Of a stretch of DNA of 64,000 nt, positions 17,629-26,581 are shown piece by piece. Under the pieces are notes generated by a model that was not told the DNA's origin, did no database searches, and was given only the letters and a program-made list of their open reading frames with translations. Both the position numbers and the translations under genes were made by a program. Source of the stretch: Rahnella inusitata. GTDB taxonomy: Bacteria; Pseudomonadota; Gammaproteobacteria; Enterobacterales; Enterobacteriaceae. Each line of letters starts with the position of its first letter. The first letter of the stretch is position 1. Where the stretch lies: contig NZ_JYDE01000019.1 of assembly GCF_003263515.1 (NCBI RefSeq), positions 60,384 to 124,383 of the forward strand. Direction: 5' to 3'.

Positions 17629-18405
17629 TCACTTACCGACCCAGCTGTTCTTAATTTTGAATTTGTCTGCGCGGTTATAACTGATTGAGTAGTTGAAGGT
17701 TTTGCCGTCTTCCAGTTTGGTGATCCCCGACACCTTCAGCATCGGCAGGCCGGATTCACTCTCCAGCAGTGCTGAAAGCGTGTCGTCAAACAGCGAGGCT
17801 TCGATCACTGAGTTGTAGAATTTAATTTTTCGGCCGACTTTATTCTCAATAAATTCATATAAAGACGCATTCTGTAAAATGTACTCGGGAATAATGTCGA
17901 CGACCGCGCAGGGAATATAGGAGTCTTCGACCAGTACCGGAATATTGTCCACCAGTCTGACGCGGCGGATAAAATGCACGTCGTCATTTTCATCTATATC
18001 CAGCTGACCGGCGATATAGTCATCCGCTTTGAGGGTCTTCAGGCTGATTAAGCGACTGGAAACTTTGACGTTATCTTTAAATTCGCGCGAAAAACCGAGA
18101 ATAGAATCGCTGGTGCCGTTATTGAGCAGATAAACGTTGTCTTCAATAACTTTGGTGACGTACATACCTTTGCCATGAATGCGCTCAATAAAGCCTTCCT
18201 GCTCCAGCATATGCATGGCTTTTTGCAGTGTTACGCGCGTCACTTCATAACGCACAGCCAGTTCCCGCTCAGAAGGAATTTTGTCCCCGACCCGATATTC
18301 TTTATTCAGTATCGCCTGTTTCAGGCTGTTTTTAATATCAATATAACGGGCGACCATGGGGGTAACTTCTTCATGTTGTGGTGTATTTTCGAACAGTATA
18401 GACAT
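17629..18405 (-). CDS. GntR-family regulator with UTRA domain
   Basis: A roughly 258-residue HutC/UTRA-type repressor. The winged-helix domain covers about residues 15-80 (PSERELAVRYEVTRVTLQKAM) and the UTRA effector domain about 95-250. It is the last gene of a leftward set (GH4, PTS IIC, dehydrogenase, regulator; gaps 21, 27 and 44 bp), so it probably represses that set and responds to a phosphorylated beta-glucoside. The start is not firm: ATG 18405 is listed, TTG 18417 and ATG 18357 (with GAAGAAG before it) are in frame and all keep the HTH. Confidence 0.85.
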   Translation of the reverse strand: MSILFENTPQHEEVTPMVARYIDIKNSLKQAILNKEYRVGDKIPSERELAVRYEVTRVTLQKAMHMLEQEGFIERIHGKGMYVTKVIEDNVYLLNNGTSDSILGFSREFKDNVKVSSRLISLKTLKADDYIAGQLDIDENDDVHFIRRVRLVDNIPVLVEDSYIPCAVVDIIPEYILQNASLYEFIENKVGRKIKFYNSVIEASLFDDTLSALLESESGLPMLKVSGITKLEDGKTFNYSISYNRADKFKIKNSWVGK

Positions 18406-18449
18406 TCGCACCGCCAACCGGAAGCCTCAACTCCCGGCTGGCAGGCGTT

Positions 18450-19487
18450 TTAGCTGAGTCTGACAAGCGCCGGAGTGGGTTGTTCAAATGCACGGTGCAG
18501 AATTTCCATGGTGGTCATCACATCCGCTACAGAGACATACGGCGGTGCCCCCTGACATAACGTGGCATACACGGCATCGTAAACGCGTCCATAATCGCCG
18601 TTGCCCGCATCAACACGTTCGGTGAGGGCTTTCCCCTGTGCATCCAGATATTTCAACACACCGTATTCCGTTTCCTGACCAAAGTCTGACGTCTCCGGTA
18701 ATTTCCCGGCTTTCAGACACGTTTCCTGCTGGTCAATATTTTGTTTAATAAATGAGCCTTTTTCCCCGTGAAGGATGAATTTCGGGTAAGGCTGCATCAC
18801 CAGATGGCTGCATTTAATAATGGCTTTTGTTTCGCCATAATAAAGTTGCAGTTCAAATGTGTCGTCAGGGTTATTTTTATTACGCACTGAACGTATGTCG
18901 TAATGCACGCATTCGGGCCGACCGAAGAGGCTGACGACCTGATCGACCAGATGAACTCCGAGCCCGTAAAACGCACCATGGGTATAATCTGCCGGTGCAT
19001 CGAACGCGTCAGGACGGAAATAATCGAAATGACTTTCTAACTCGACAATGTTACCCAGCACGCCACTGCTGATGACTTTTTCTACGGCCAGAAAACAGCT
19101 GTCGAAACGCCTGTTCTGATAAGGTGTCACTGTCAGTCCTTTTTCCGCCGCAAGCGCAAATAACGACTGCGCTTCTGCCAGCGTCCGTGTAAACGGCTTT
19201 TCGACAATGACATTTTTACCGTGCTCCAGGCACAGTTTGGCGTAGTCAAAATGGGTTTGCGGCGGCGTACACAGCGTCACCAGCGTAATGCTGTCGTCGA
19301 GCAGAATATCGTTCAGATCGGATGTGAAGCGGATGCCCTGATAAGCCTCTTCTTTTTCAATGTCCGGATGACGAGTGATATCGAAAATGGTTTTAACCTG
19401 AAAAGTATCGCGTCGCTGCAAAACGTAGGGCAAATGGTAGCGTGTCGCGCTTTTTCCGAATCCTACAAACGCACAGTTTATCTTCAT
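18450..19487 (-). CDS. Gfo/Idh/MocA-family dehydrogenase, YhhX-like
   Basis: A 345-residue NAD(P)-dependent oxidoreductase. The Rossmann motif GFGKSATRYH (9-18), EKP at 96-98 and the block TPYQNRRFDSCF match E. coli YhhX, which has the same length. YhhX's function is unknown; relatives oxidise sugars or inositols. In E. coli yhhX lies next to ryhB, but here that site has no yhhX and this copy sits inside a beta-glucoside PTS operon. It may process a sugar freed or imported by the locus; inference. AAGGAAATATC precedes the ATG. Confidence 0.85.
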   Translation of the reverse strand: MKINCAFVGFGKSATRYHLPYVLQRRDTFQVKTIFDITRHPDIEKEEAYQGIRFTSDLNDILLDDSITLVTLCTPPQTHFDYAKLCLEHGKNVIVEKPFTRTLAEAQSLFALAAEKGLTVTPYQNRRFDSCFLAVEKVISSGVLGNIVELESHFDYFRPDAFDAPADYTHGAFYGLGVHLVDQVVSLFGRPECVHYDIRSVRNKNNPDDTFELQLYYGETKAIIKCSHLVMQPYPKFILHGEKGSFIKQNIDQQETCLKAGKLPETSDFGQETEYGVLKYLDAQGKALTERVDAGNGDYGRVYDAVYATLCQGAPPYVSVADVMTTMEILHRAFEQPTPALVRLS

Positions 19488-19514
19488 GATATTTCCTTCT
19501 TCTGTGTTCCGCGT

Positions 19515-20768
19515 TTATGCATTGGCCTGCGCTGCCGCCGCAGGGATTGTTGCCTCTTCCTGTGCCAGCTGTTTCTTTTCCATCAGCCGGAAGAAAGGAT
19601 AATAAATGATTGTCGAAATAATAATCATGACGCCTGACCAGATTGCCGCAGGGATATTCCCGCCGGTGGCAAAATACGCATTCAGGAATGGCGGCATCGT
19701 CCAGGGGATCTGCAATACAGGGCGGCCAATAATATTAAATGCCATCAGAAAATAAGACATCGTACACAGCAGCATGGGCGTAATGATTAACGGTAGCATC
19801 ATCAACGGATTAAACACCATCGGAACACCGAAAATGACCGGTTCATTTATACAAAATAGCGAGGGCGCAAAAGACATTCTGCCCAGCGATTTATAATAAC
19901 GACTTTTCGACATCATCATCGCCAGAACCAGCCCCATGGTTGCGCCGGAACCGCCCGTGCAGATAAAGAAATTATAAAAGCCCTCGGCAAAAATATGCGG
20001 GATCGGCTGGTGGCTGAGATACGCCTGCGTATTTTCAACAATAAACTTGAGAAATATCGGTGCGGTAATACCAGAAAGTACGTTGGTGCCGTGAATGCCG
20101 CAGCACCAGAGCAACGAGATAAGAAACACCAGAATCAGCATGCCCGGCAGCGTGCCGAGCCCGATAACCAGCGGGCTGAGGGTCAGCGTGAAAAACGCGT
20201 TAATATCAAAATTCAAAATCACCCGCACAAACCACACCAGCGCCAGGCAAACAATGGCGGGTATGACGCTGACAAAAGATTGCAGAACGGCAGGGGGGAC
20301 ATTGTCCGGCAGACGGATATAGATTTTATGTTCGATGAAAAAGCGGATGATATAGACGGTCAGAATGGAAAGAATAATGGCCGAAAATAACCCTGAAGCC
20401 CCGAGATTATCGACATTTAGGGTGTAATCATCATTCAACTGCGCCATCAGAAAAACGGCCACAGTAATAGCGCAGCAGGTCAGCCCGTCGAGCTTATAAT
20501 GTTTCGCAAGATTATAACTGATGCCCATTGCCGAAATTAAACCGATGACCCCGAAGGTGACGAGAACCGGGGCATTCAGCGCCGTGCCAAACTGACCTAA
20601 ATATTCAGTCCAGCCGGGGATCGGCAGGTTGGCGATAATCAGGAAAATACTGCCGGAGATAATAAACGGCAGCGTCAGGGTAATACCGTTACGCACCGCA
20701 ACCAGAATAACGTTATCCCCGACTTTCACCAGACAGGGCACCAGCCGTGACTCTATGAATTTCATCAT
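19515..20768 (-). CDS. PTS EIIC component, lactose/cellobiose (CelB/ChbC) family
   Basis: A 417-residue polytopic permease of the cellobiose/chitobiose PTS family; landmarks are LLWCCGIHGTNVLSG, the GGSGATMGLVLAM loop and FCINEPVIFGVPMVFNP. It should import a beta-linked disaccharide or aryl-beta-glucoside with phosphorylation. No IIA or IIB gene is present in the locus, so it depends on components from elsewhere, possibly the IIB at 41930. It lies between the GH4 glucosidase gene (21 bp upstream) and the dehydrogenase gene (27 bp downstream). Confidence 0.87.
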   Translation of the reverse strand: MMKFIESRLVPCLVKVGDNVILVAVRNGITLTLPFIISGSIFLIIANLPIPGWTEYLGQFGTALNAPVLVTFGVIGLISAMGISYNLAKHYKLDGLTCCAITVAVFLMAQLNDDYTLNVDNLGASGLFSAIILSILTVYIIRFFIEHKIYIRLPDNVPPAVLQSFVSVIPAIVCLALVWFVRVILNFDINAFFTLTLSPLVIGLGTLPGMLILVFLISLLWCCGIHGTNVLSGITAPIFLKFIVENTQAYLSHQPIPHIFAEGFYNFFICTGGSGATMGLVLAMMMSKSRYYKSLGRMSFAPSLFCINEPVIFGVPMVFNPLMMLPLIITPMLLCTMSYFLMAFNIIGRPVLQIPWTMPPFLNAYFATGGNIPAAIWSGVMIIISTIIYYPFFRLMEKKQLAQEEATIPAAAAQANA

Positions 20769-20789
20769 GATGTTATATGCCTGTCATTG

Positions 20790-22094
20790 TTAATATTGCG
20801 GCAGAAAAGGCCGGTTAACCGCGAGGTATTCATCGAGAATTTTTTCCGCGATATCCACTGACGGGATCAGCGGATGCACCGAAAGCGCCATTAATGCCGT
20901 GGAATAATCGCCGGTGACGGCAGCTTCGATCGTGAGTTCTTCAAAGGCTTTGACGCTCTGGATCAGACCGCGTATTTTCGCCGGTAAACGGCCATAGGCC
21001 AGCGGGTGCGCGCCCTGACGATCAATCACCGCGTTCGTTTCAATCACGCTGTTTTCATCCAGATCGGGCGTTGCGCCGCGATTAAGCGTGTTGACGACGT
21101 GGATCTCCTGTTTGTTGTTAAAAATCGCGCTGATGATTGAACAGGCGGTATCGGAGTAATACGCGCCCCCACGGCTTTCCAGTTCTTTCGGTTTAGTATC
21201 CAGCCGCGGGTTTTTATAGATTTCAAAAAGATGGCGTTCAATTTCCCGCGTCTGCTCTGCACGCGTGCCGCGCATCTGGCTGTCCTCCACGCTGTGCGCC
21301 ACCATTTCACGCTGCAGATAGAAATATTTCAGGTAGGAAAGGGGATACAACCCGAGCGCGCGGATAAAAGCAGGCATTAATCCGGTATCGGGGATATTTT
21401 TCTGCTGATTCTGGCCATTGCCCTGCGCCAGTTTTTCAATGAATTCTGCCGTAACGTCGTGGCCTTAGACGGCGATCTGATCGGCAAAAATGAGGTGGTT
21501 CAGCCCCATTACGCGGGCATAAACGTCCTGACGACACACGTCATAAACCTTCGCGATATCCATCATCATGCTGTTCGCGCCGCTGCAAATACCCAGCGTT
21601 TTTATGCGCGAATATTTTTCAATGGCCTCAGTGACAATACCGGCCGGATTGGTGAAGTTGATCAGCCATGCATCCGGACAAAGCCTTTCCATATCGCGGC
21701 ATAAATCTAACAGCACGGGGATGGTCCGCTGCGCTTTCATAAACCCGCCTGCGCCGGTGGTTTCCTGCCCGAGAACGCCGTATTTCAGCGGGATCGCCTC
21801 GTCGTGAATACGCGCTTCCTGCTGGCCGACGCGCAACTGCGTGGTGACGAAATCCGCATTGCGCAGTGCGGCCTCGCGGTCGGTGGTCAGATGCACCGTC
21901 ATCGGTATTCCGGCTTTTTTCACCATTCTTTGCACCAGCGCCCCGACGATTTTCAGCTTTTCCTCACCGGCGGCGATATCGACCAGATAATAATCCGAGA
22001 CAGGCATTTCATTGTAACGCCGGATAAAACCGTCGATCAGTTCCGGTGTGTAGCTTGAGCCTCCGCCTATCGTGACAATTTTGAGTGCTTTCAT
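20790..22094 (-). pseudogene. 6-phospho-beta-glucosidase (GH4), split by an in-frame TAA
   Basis: Together the two open pieces read as one GH4 enzyme of about 434 codons in a single frame: the N-terminal part (22094 to 21465) has GGGSSYTPELIDGF for NAD binding, TQLRVGQQEAR, NFTNPAG, a metal-site ICSG cysteine and GLNH histidine; the C-terminal part resumes at once with GHDVTAEF and contains RGGAYYSDTACSI. The only break is a TAA complementary to 21465-21467, where ChbF-like proteins carry an ordinary residue (V-x-G). No frameshift is needed. Either a recent nonsense mutation, a base-call error, or rarely read-through. GH4 enzymes use NAD and Mn to cleave 6-phospho-glucosides made by PTS uptake, here by the IIC gene downstream. 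Confidence 0.82.
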
Positions 22095-22423
22095 ATCCGT
22101 TTATTCCCTTAATCGTGATGTAGTTAAACTGGCGTATGCCAGATGAAAATAACAGGATTAACCCTGCTGTAAACAGGGTTTAACGGGCGGGTACGGGGAA
22201 AGATCAAAAATGCGAAGCAGGTCTACTTGCAGCCTGATGTAACGGACTGGACTCATTGAAAACATGAATGTCTGTGGCTGGCGGGCGAAATCGCCGCCCC
22301 CCATTGATTTCCCCATCCCTTGACCGCATGTTAGAAGTTACGTCATCTTTAAGACGACCCGAATTCACGGCGTGGTGCGCCACAGGCGTATCACCCCCAA
22401 CGCTATAACGAAGGACTGGCCCT
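22095..22423. promoter_or_regulatory. Divergent region of beta-glucoside operon and prlC, with a dyad
   Basis: AACCCTG (22160-22166) is mirrored by CAGGGTT (22174-22180) around a 7-bp spacer, 66-80 bp upstream of the GH4 start; the placement suits an operator of the GntR/UTRA regulator. The rest of the 329-bp gap holds the two promoters. I see no other gene or terminator in it. Confidence 0.4.
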
Positions 22424-24484
22424 ATGACTGAACAGCAAAACGCGTCGAATCCGCTCTTAAAACCGTTCTCCCTGCCGCCTTTCTCTGCGATCCAACCTGA
22501 ACATATTGTCCCTGCGATGAAGTCTGCGATCGAAGAAAGCCGTCAGACCATCGAACGTGTGGTCGCGCAAGGCGCACCGTATACCTGGGAAAATCTGTGC
22601 CAGCCGCTGGCGGAAAGCGACGACCGTCTGGGGCGCATCTGGTCACCGGTCGGTCATTTGAATGCGGTGAAAAACAGCCCGGAGCTGCGCGAAGCCTACG
22701 AGCAGTGCCTGCCGATTTTGTCTGAATTCAGTACCTGGGCGGGTCAGCACGCCGGTTTGTATCAGGCGTATTGCGATTTAAAAGCCAGCGAGCATTTTAC
22801 TACGCTGTCCGTGGCGCAGAAAAAAGCCATTGATAACGCGCTGCGTGATTTCGAGCTTTCCGGCATTGGCTTGCCGCAGGAAAAGCAAAAACGCTATGGT
22901 GAAATTTCTGCGCGACTGTCTGAGCTCGGTTCGACCTACAGCAACAACGTGCTCGATGCCACGATGGGCTGGAGCAAGCTCATCACTGATGAAAATGATC
23001 TGAAAGGTTTACCTGAAAGCGCGCTGGCGGCGGCGAAAGCGCTGGCCGAATCCAAAGAGCAGGAAGGCTGGTTGCTGACGCTGGATATCCCGAGCTATCT
23101 GCCGGTCATCACCTACGGCGAAAACCGCGCGCTGCGTGAAGAAATGTACCGCGCGTTCGGTACCCGCGCGTCCGATCAGGGCCCGAATGCCGGTAAGTGG
23201 GACAACAGCGAAGTGATGGCGGAGATTTTGTCACTGCGTCACGAACTGGCGCAGTTGCTGGGCTTTGATTCTTACGCGGATATGTCGCTGGCCACCAAAA
23301 TGGCCGAAAGCCCGAAACAGGTGATCGACTTCCTCAGTGGTCTGGCGACCCGTGCGCGTCCGCAAGGTGAGCAGGAACTGGCTCAGCTGCGCGCGTTCGC
23401 GAAAGAACATTACGGCGTTGATGAGATGGAAGCCTGGGATTTGCCGTTCTACGGCGAAAAACAGAAACAGCATCTGTTCTCCATCAACGATGAGCAACTA
23501 CGTCCGTATTTCCCTGAACAGCGCGCGCTGGAAGGGCTGTTCGAAGTGGTGAAACGCATTTACGGCATCACCGCTAAAGAACGTAAAGACGTGGAAACCT
23601 GGCACAAAGACGTGCGGTTCTTCGATCTGTTTGATGAAACCGGCGAACTTCGCGGCAGTTTCTATCTCGACCTGTACGCCCGCGAGCACAAACGCGGTGG
23701 TGCATGGATGAACGACTGCGTCGGCAGCATGCGTAAAGCCGACGGTGAGCTGCAAAAGCCGGTCGCCTACCTGACCTGCAACTTTAACGGACCGGTCGGC
23801 AATAAACCGGCGCTGTTCACCCACAACGAAGTTACCACGCTGTTCCATGAGTTCGGTCACGGCCTGCATCATATGCTGACCCGCATCGATACTCCGGGAG
23901 TCGCCGGTATTTCCGGTGTGCCTTGGGATGCCGTCGAGCTGCCGAGCCAGTTTATGGAAAACTGGTGCTGGGAGCCGGACGCACTGGCATTCATCTCCGG
24001 CCATTTCGAAACGGGCGAACCGCTGCCAAAAGAGATGCTGGATAAGATGCTGGCGGCGAAGAACTATCAGGCGGCGCTGTTTATTCTGCGTCAGCTGGAG
24101 TTCGGTCTGTTCGATTTCCGTATGCATGCGGAATATGACCCGGCAAAAGGCGCGCAGATCCTGCAAACCCTGAGTGAAATCAAGAAGCTGGTTGCCGTGG
24201 TGCCATCACCGAGCTGGGGACGTTTCCCGCACGCGTTCAGCCATATTTTTGCCGGCGGTTATGCGGCCGGTTATTACAGCTATCTGTGGGCAGAAGTGTT
24301 GTCAGCTGATGCGTATTCCCGCTTCGAAGAAGAAGGGATTTTCAACCGCGAAACCGGTCAGTCATTCCTCGATAATATCCTTTCACGTGGGGGTTCCGAA
24401 GAGCCGATGGAGCTGTTCAAGCGCTTCCGCGGGCGTGAACCGCAGCTGGATGCTATGCTGCGCCATTACGGTATCAAAGGATAA
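22424..24484 (+). CDS. prlC: Oligopeptidase A
   Basis: A 686-residue M3-family zinc metallopeptidase that degrades short peptides in the cytoplasm, including cleaved signal peptides. The zinc motif HEFGH is at residues 475-479 and the third ligand glutamate lies in the following helix. Length and sequence fit E. coli PrlC/OpdA. It is followed after 9 bp by rsmJ, the E. coli order, so the two are co-transcribed. E. coli prlC is heat-shock induced; I could not see a convincing sigma-32 promoter here. Confidence 0.95.
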   Translation: MTEQQNASNPLLKPFSLPPFSAIQPEHIVPAMKSAIEESRQTIERVVAQGAPYTWENLCQPLAESDDRLGRIWSPVGHLNAVKNSPELREAYEQCLPILSEFSTWAGQHAGLYQAYCDLKASEHFTTLSVAQKKAIDNALRDFELSGIGLPQEKQKRYGEISARLSELGSTYSNNVLDATMGWSKLITDENDLKGLPESALAAAKALAESKEQEGWLLTLDIPSYLPVITYGENRALREEMYRAFGTRASDQGPNAGKWDNSEVMAEILSLRHELAQLLGFDSYADMSLATKMAESPKQVIDFLSGLATRARPQGEQELAQLRAFAKEHYGVDEMEAWDLPFYGEKQKQHLFSINDEQLRPYFPEQRALEGLFEVVKRIYGITAKERKDVETWHKDVRFFDLFDETGELRGSFYLDLYAREHKRGGAWMNDCVGSMRKADGELQKPVAYLTCNFNGPVGNKPALFTHNEVTTLFHEFGHGLHHMLTRIDTPGVAGISGVPWDAVELPSQFMENWCWEPDALAFISGHFETGEPLPKEMLDKMLAAKNYQAALFILRQLEFGLFDFRMHAEYDPAKGAQILQTLSEIKKLVAVVPSPSWGRFPHAFSHIFAGGYAAGYYSYLWAEVLSADAYSRFEEEGIFNRETGQSFLDNILSRGGSEEPMELFKRFRGREPQLDAMLRHYGIKG

Positions 24485-24493
24485 CCTCTGCCT

Positions 24494-25240
24494 GTGAGTG
24501 TGTGTTTACTGTGTGAAGAAGGCGCCGACGAAGGCGCCTTATCTGTTCTGGCGCAGCGCTGGAATCTGACGTCTGACCCCGACGCGGTGATGGCGCTGGT
24601 TCTTACGCCTGAACGTCTGGAATTACGCAAACGCGACGAGCCAAAACTCGGCGCGATTTTTGTCGATTTCGTCGGTGGTACCCTGGCGCACCGTCGCAAA
24701 TTCGGCGGCGGGCGCGGTGAAGCCGTGGCGAAAGCGGTGGGCGTCAAAGGGCGCTATCTGCCAGATGTGGTGGATGCGACGGCTGGACTGGGCCGCGATG
24801 CGTTTGTGCTGGCGTCATTAGGTTGCAAAGTCCGGATGCTTGAGCGAAATCCTGTGGTGGCAGCATTGCTCGATGACGGGCTGGCGCGCGGTTACCGCGA
24901 TGCGGAAATCGGACCGTGGCTTCGTGAGCGTATGACGCTGCTGCATGCGTCCAGCCTGACGGCGCTCTCTGAGCTTTCGCCGAAACCGGAAGTGGTGTAT
25001 CTCGACCCGATGTATCCGCACAAACAGAAAAGTGCGCTGGTGAAGAAAGAGATGCGCGTGTTTCAGGGGCTGGTGGGTCCGGATGATGACGCCGATGGTC
25101 TGCTGGAACCGGCGCGCCGCTTAGCGACCAAGCGCATCGTGGTAAAACGCCCGGATTACGCGCCACCGATGGCCGATATTCCTGCGCAAGCCGCCGTGGT
25201 GACCAAAAGCCACCGGTTTGATATTTATACGCCGCTGTAA
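24494..25240 (+). CDS. rsmJ: 16S rRNA (guanine1516-N2)-methyltransferase RsmJ
   Basis: A 248-residue SAM-dependent enzyme that methylates G1516 of 16S rRNA. It matches E. coli RsmJ (YhiQ) throughout: [36 protein letters not shown] for SAM binding, [19 protein letters not shown] at the active site. The start is GTG, fixed by the alignment; AAAGGA overlaps the prlC stop just upstream, so translation is probably coupled to prlC. Confidence 0.94.
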   Translation: MSVCLLCEEGADEGALSVLAQRWNLTSDPDAVMALVLTPERLELRKRDEPKLGAIFVDFVGGTLAHRRKFGGGRGEAVAKAVGVKGRYLPDVVDATAGLGRDAFVLASLGCKVRMLERNPVVAALLDDGLARGYRDAEIGPWLRERMTLLHASSLTALSELSPKPEVVYLDPMYPHKQKSALVKKEMRVFQGLVGPDDDADGLLEPARRLATKRIVVKRPDYAPPMADIPAQAAVVTKSHRFDIYTPL

Positions 25241-25295
25241 GAACACAACGAGATCGCAAAGAAACCAGAAAGCACCGCACCTGCGTTCTGGATAA

Positions 25296-25331
25296 AAAAA
25301 TGCCCGCCGGTTTTCACCTGCGGGCATTTTT
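25296..25331. terminator. Bidirectional terminator between rsmJ and uspA
   Basis: AAAAATGCCCGC (25296-25307) pairs perfectly with GCGGGCATTTTT (25320-25331) around a 12-base loop, with A and T runs on both sides, placed between two convergent genes. Confidence 0.9.
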
Positions 25332-25350
25332 ACGTCAACGCTTTGGCGAT

Positions 25351-25791
25351 TTACGCTTCTTCTTCCTCGTCACGCAGTGGGACGATCAGCATGTCGATAT
25401 GGACGGTATTAATGAGCTGGCGCGCGGAGGACATCAGTTTGCTCCAGAAATCCTGATGATGGCCGCACAGCACTAAATCCACGCCGTATTTGTTGATTGC
25501 ATCGACCAGCACCTGCGCAAGATCGCCGCTGCCGCTCAGGGTTTCGGAAATCGGATAACCGGCGTTTTGCGACAATTCATTCAGCGCGTGGTGGGTTTCT
25601 TCCGAAATTCGTTTTTGCATGTCGCCCAGATTGACGTCAATAAGGCCGGTATACAGGTCCGAATAGTTCACATCAACGTGGATCAGGGACACTTTGGCGT
25701 TATACGGACGCGCCATGGAGACGGCTTTCTCAACTAAAACCTTGCTCTCTGGCGACAGGTCTACTGCAATGAGTATGTGTTTGTAAGCCAT
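25351..25791 (-). CDS. uspA: Universal stress protein A
   Basis: A 146-residue cytoplasmic stress protein, nearly identical to E. coli UspA over the first 70 residues ([20 protein letters not shown] onward) and ending in IVPLRDEEE. It is the dimeric UspA type that does not bind ATP. A promoter-like pair lies upstream: TTGATT (complement of 25880-25885) and TATACT (complement of 25855-25860), 19 bp apart. It is divergent from uspB, as in E. coli. Confidence 0.97.
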   Translation of the reverse strand: MAYKHILIAVDLSPESKVLVEKAVSMARPYNAKVSLIHVDVNYSDLYTGLIDVNLGDMQKRISEETHHALNELSQNAGYPISETLSGSGDLAQVLVDAINKYGVDLVLCGHHQDFWSKLMSSARQLINTVHIDMLIVPLRDEEEEA

Positions 25792-26139
25792 AAGAAAACT
25801 CCTTCCATAAGTCGGTTAACAGCAATATCAGCATCATGCGAAACTCATGCTTTTAGTATAGCCCCAAAATGGTTAAAGAAATCAAGCATACAGATCCCAT
25901 TTCCTTATCTGATAAAGCATAGATAGAAATAATATGAGCCAGCGTCCCCATTTCCAGATTCGTTTCCTACACTCAATGAATGCAGGGTTCTCCTGCTTTG
26001 GCAATTTTCTGTGATGTGAAAAGGGGCGGACCGCGTTGTGTCCGGGGGTGTGAAATCGCGGAAAGGCAGGGCGAAACGTCGGGTGTGTGGCCGATTGCGG
26101 GCCGCATCGCGCGGGGTGAGTTCTCCTTGAGGGGGAATC
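25792..26139. promoter_or_regulatory. uspA/uspB divergent promoter region
   Basis: A 348-bp gap without a gene. On the left it holds the uspA promoter elements (25855-25860 and 25880-25885, minus strand). On the right a strong GAGGGGG ribosome-binding site sits just before uspB. E. coli uspB is sigma-S dependent; I cannot point to a certain sigma-S element here. Confidence 0.55.
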
Positions 26140-26475
26140 ATGATCAGTCCCGTTGCGCTATTTTGGGCTTTATGTTTTGTGTGTGTGGTGAATATGCTGC
26201 GCTATTACTCTTCTCTGCGCGCATTGCTGGTGGTGCTTCGGGGATGCGATCCCTTGCTGTATCAGTACGTGGATGGCGGTGGATTCTTTACGTCTCACGG
26301 CCAACCGAGCAAGCAGATAAGGCTGGTGCGATATATTTATGCTCAGCGTTACGTTGAACATCACGACCCTGAGTTTATCCGTCGTTGTGAGAGAGTTCGT
26401 GGTCAGTTTGTTCTGACGACCGCGCTGGTGGGGCTTATCCTCATCAGTATGCTGGCGATGCTCATCTGGTATTAA
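26140..26475 (+). CDS. uspB: Universal stress protein B
   Basis: A 111-residue inner-membrane protein with one hydrophobic segment at each end (about 5-25 and 87-110) and a charged middle. It has the same length as E. coli UspB and shares blocks such as [21 protein letters not shown] and FIRRCERVR. In E. coli it is induced in stationary phase and linked to ethanol tolerance; its biochemical role is unknown. It converges on pitA across a strong terminator. Confidence 0.96.
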   Translation: MISPVALFWALCFVCVVNMLRYYSSLRALLVVLRGCDPLLYQYVDGGGFFTSHGQPSKQIRLVRYIYAQRYVEHHDPEFIRRCERVRGQFVLTTALVGLILISMLAMLIWY

Positions 26476-26514
26476 CCCTGAATAATCGTTGTGAGGATGT
26501 GTGAAAAAGGAAAC

Positions 26515-26553
26515 AAAAAGGCGACCTGTGATTGCTCACAAGGTCGCCTTTTT
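26515..26553. terminator. Bidirectional terminator between uspB and pitA
   Basis: AAAAAGGCGACCT (from 26515) pairs with AGGTCGCCTTTTT (to 26553); the stem can be extended by a GTGA/TCAC pairing toward the loop. It lies between convergent genes. Confidence 0.9.
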
Positions 26554-26581
26554 CTTACCTGAACCGCAGCTCAGACGTTTA

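Noticed and set aside
22256..22345. Possible sigma-32 heat-shock promoter of prlC (CCTTGAC and a CCCCAT nearby)
   Set aside because: The two elements are in the wrong order or spacing for a sigma-32 promoter, so I do not call it.
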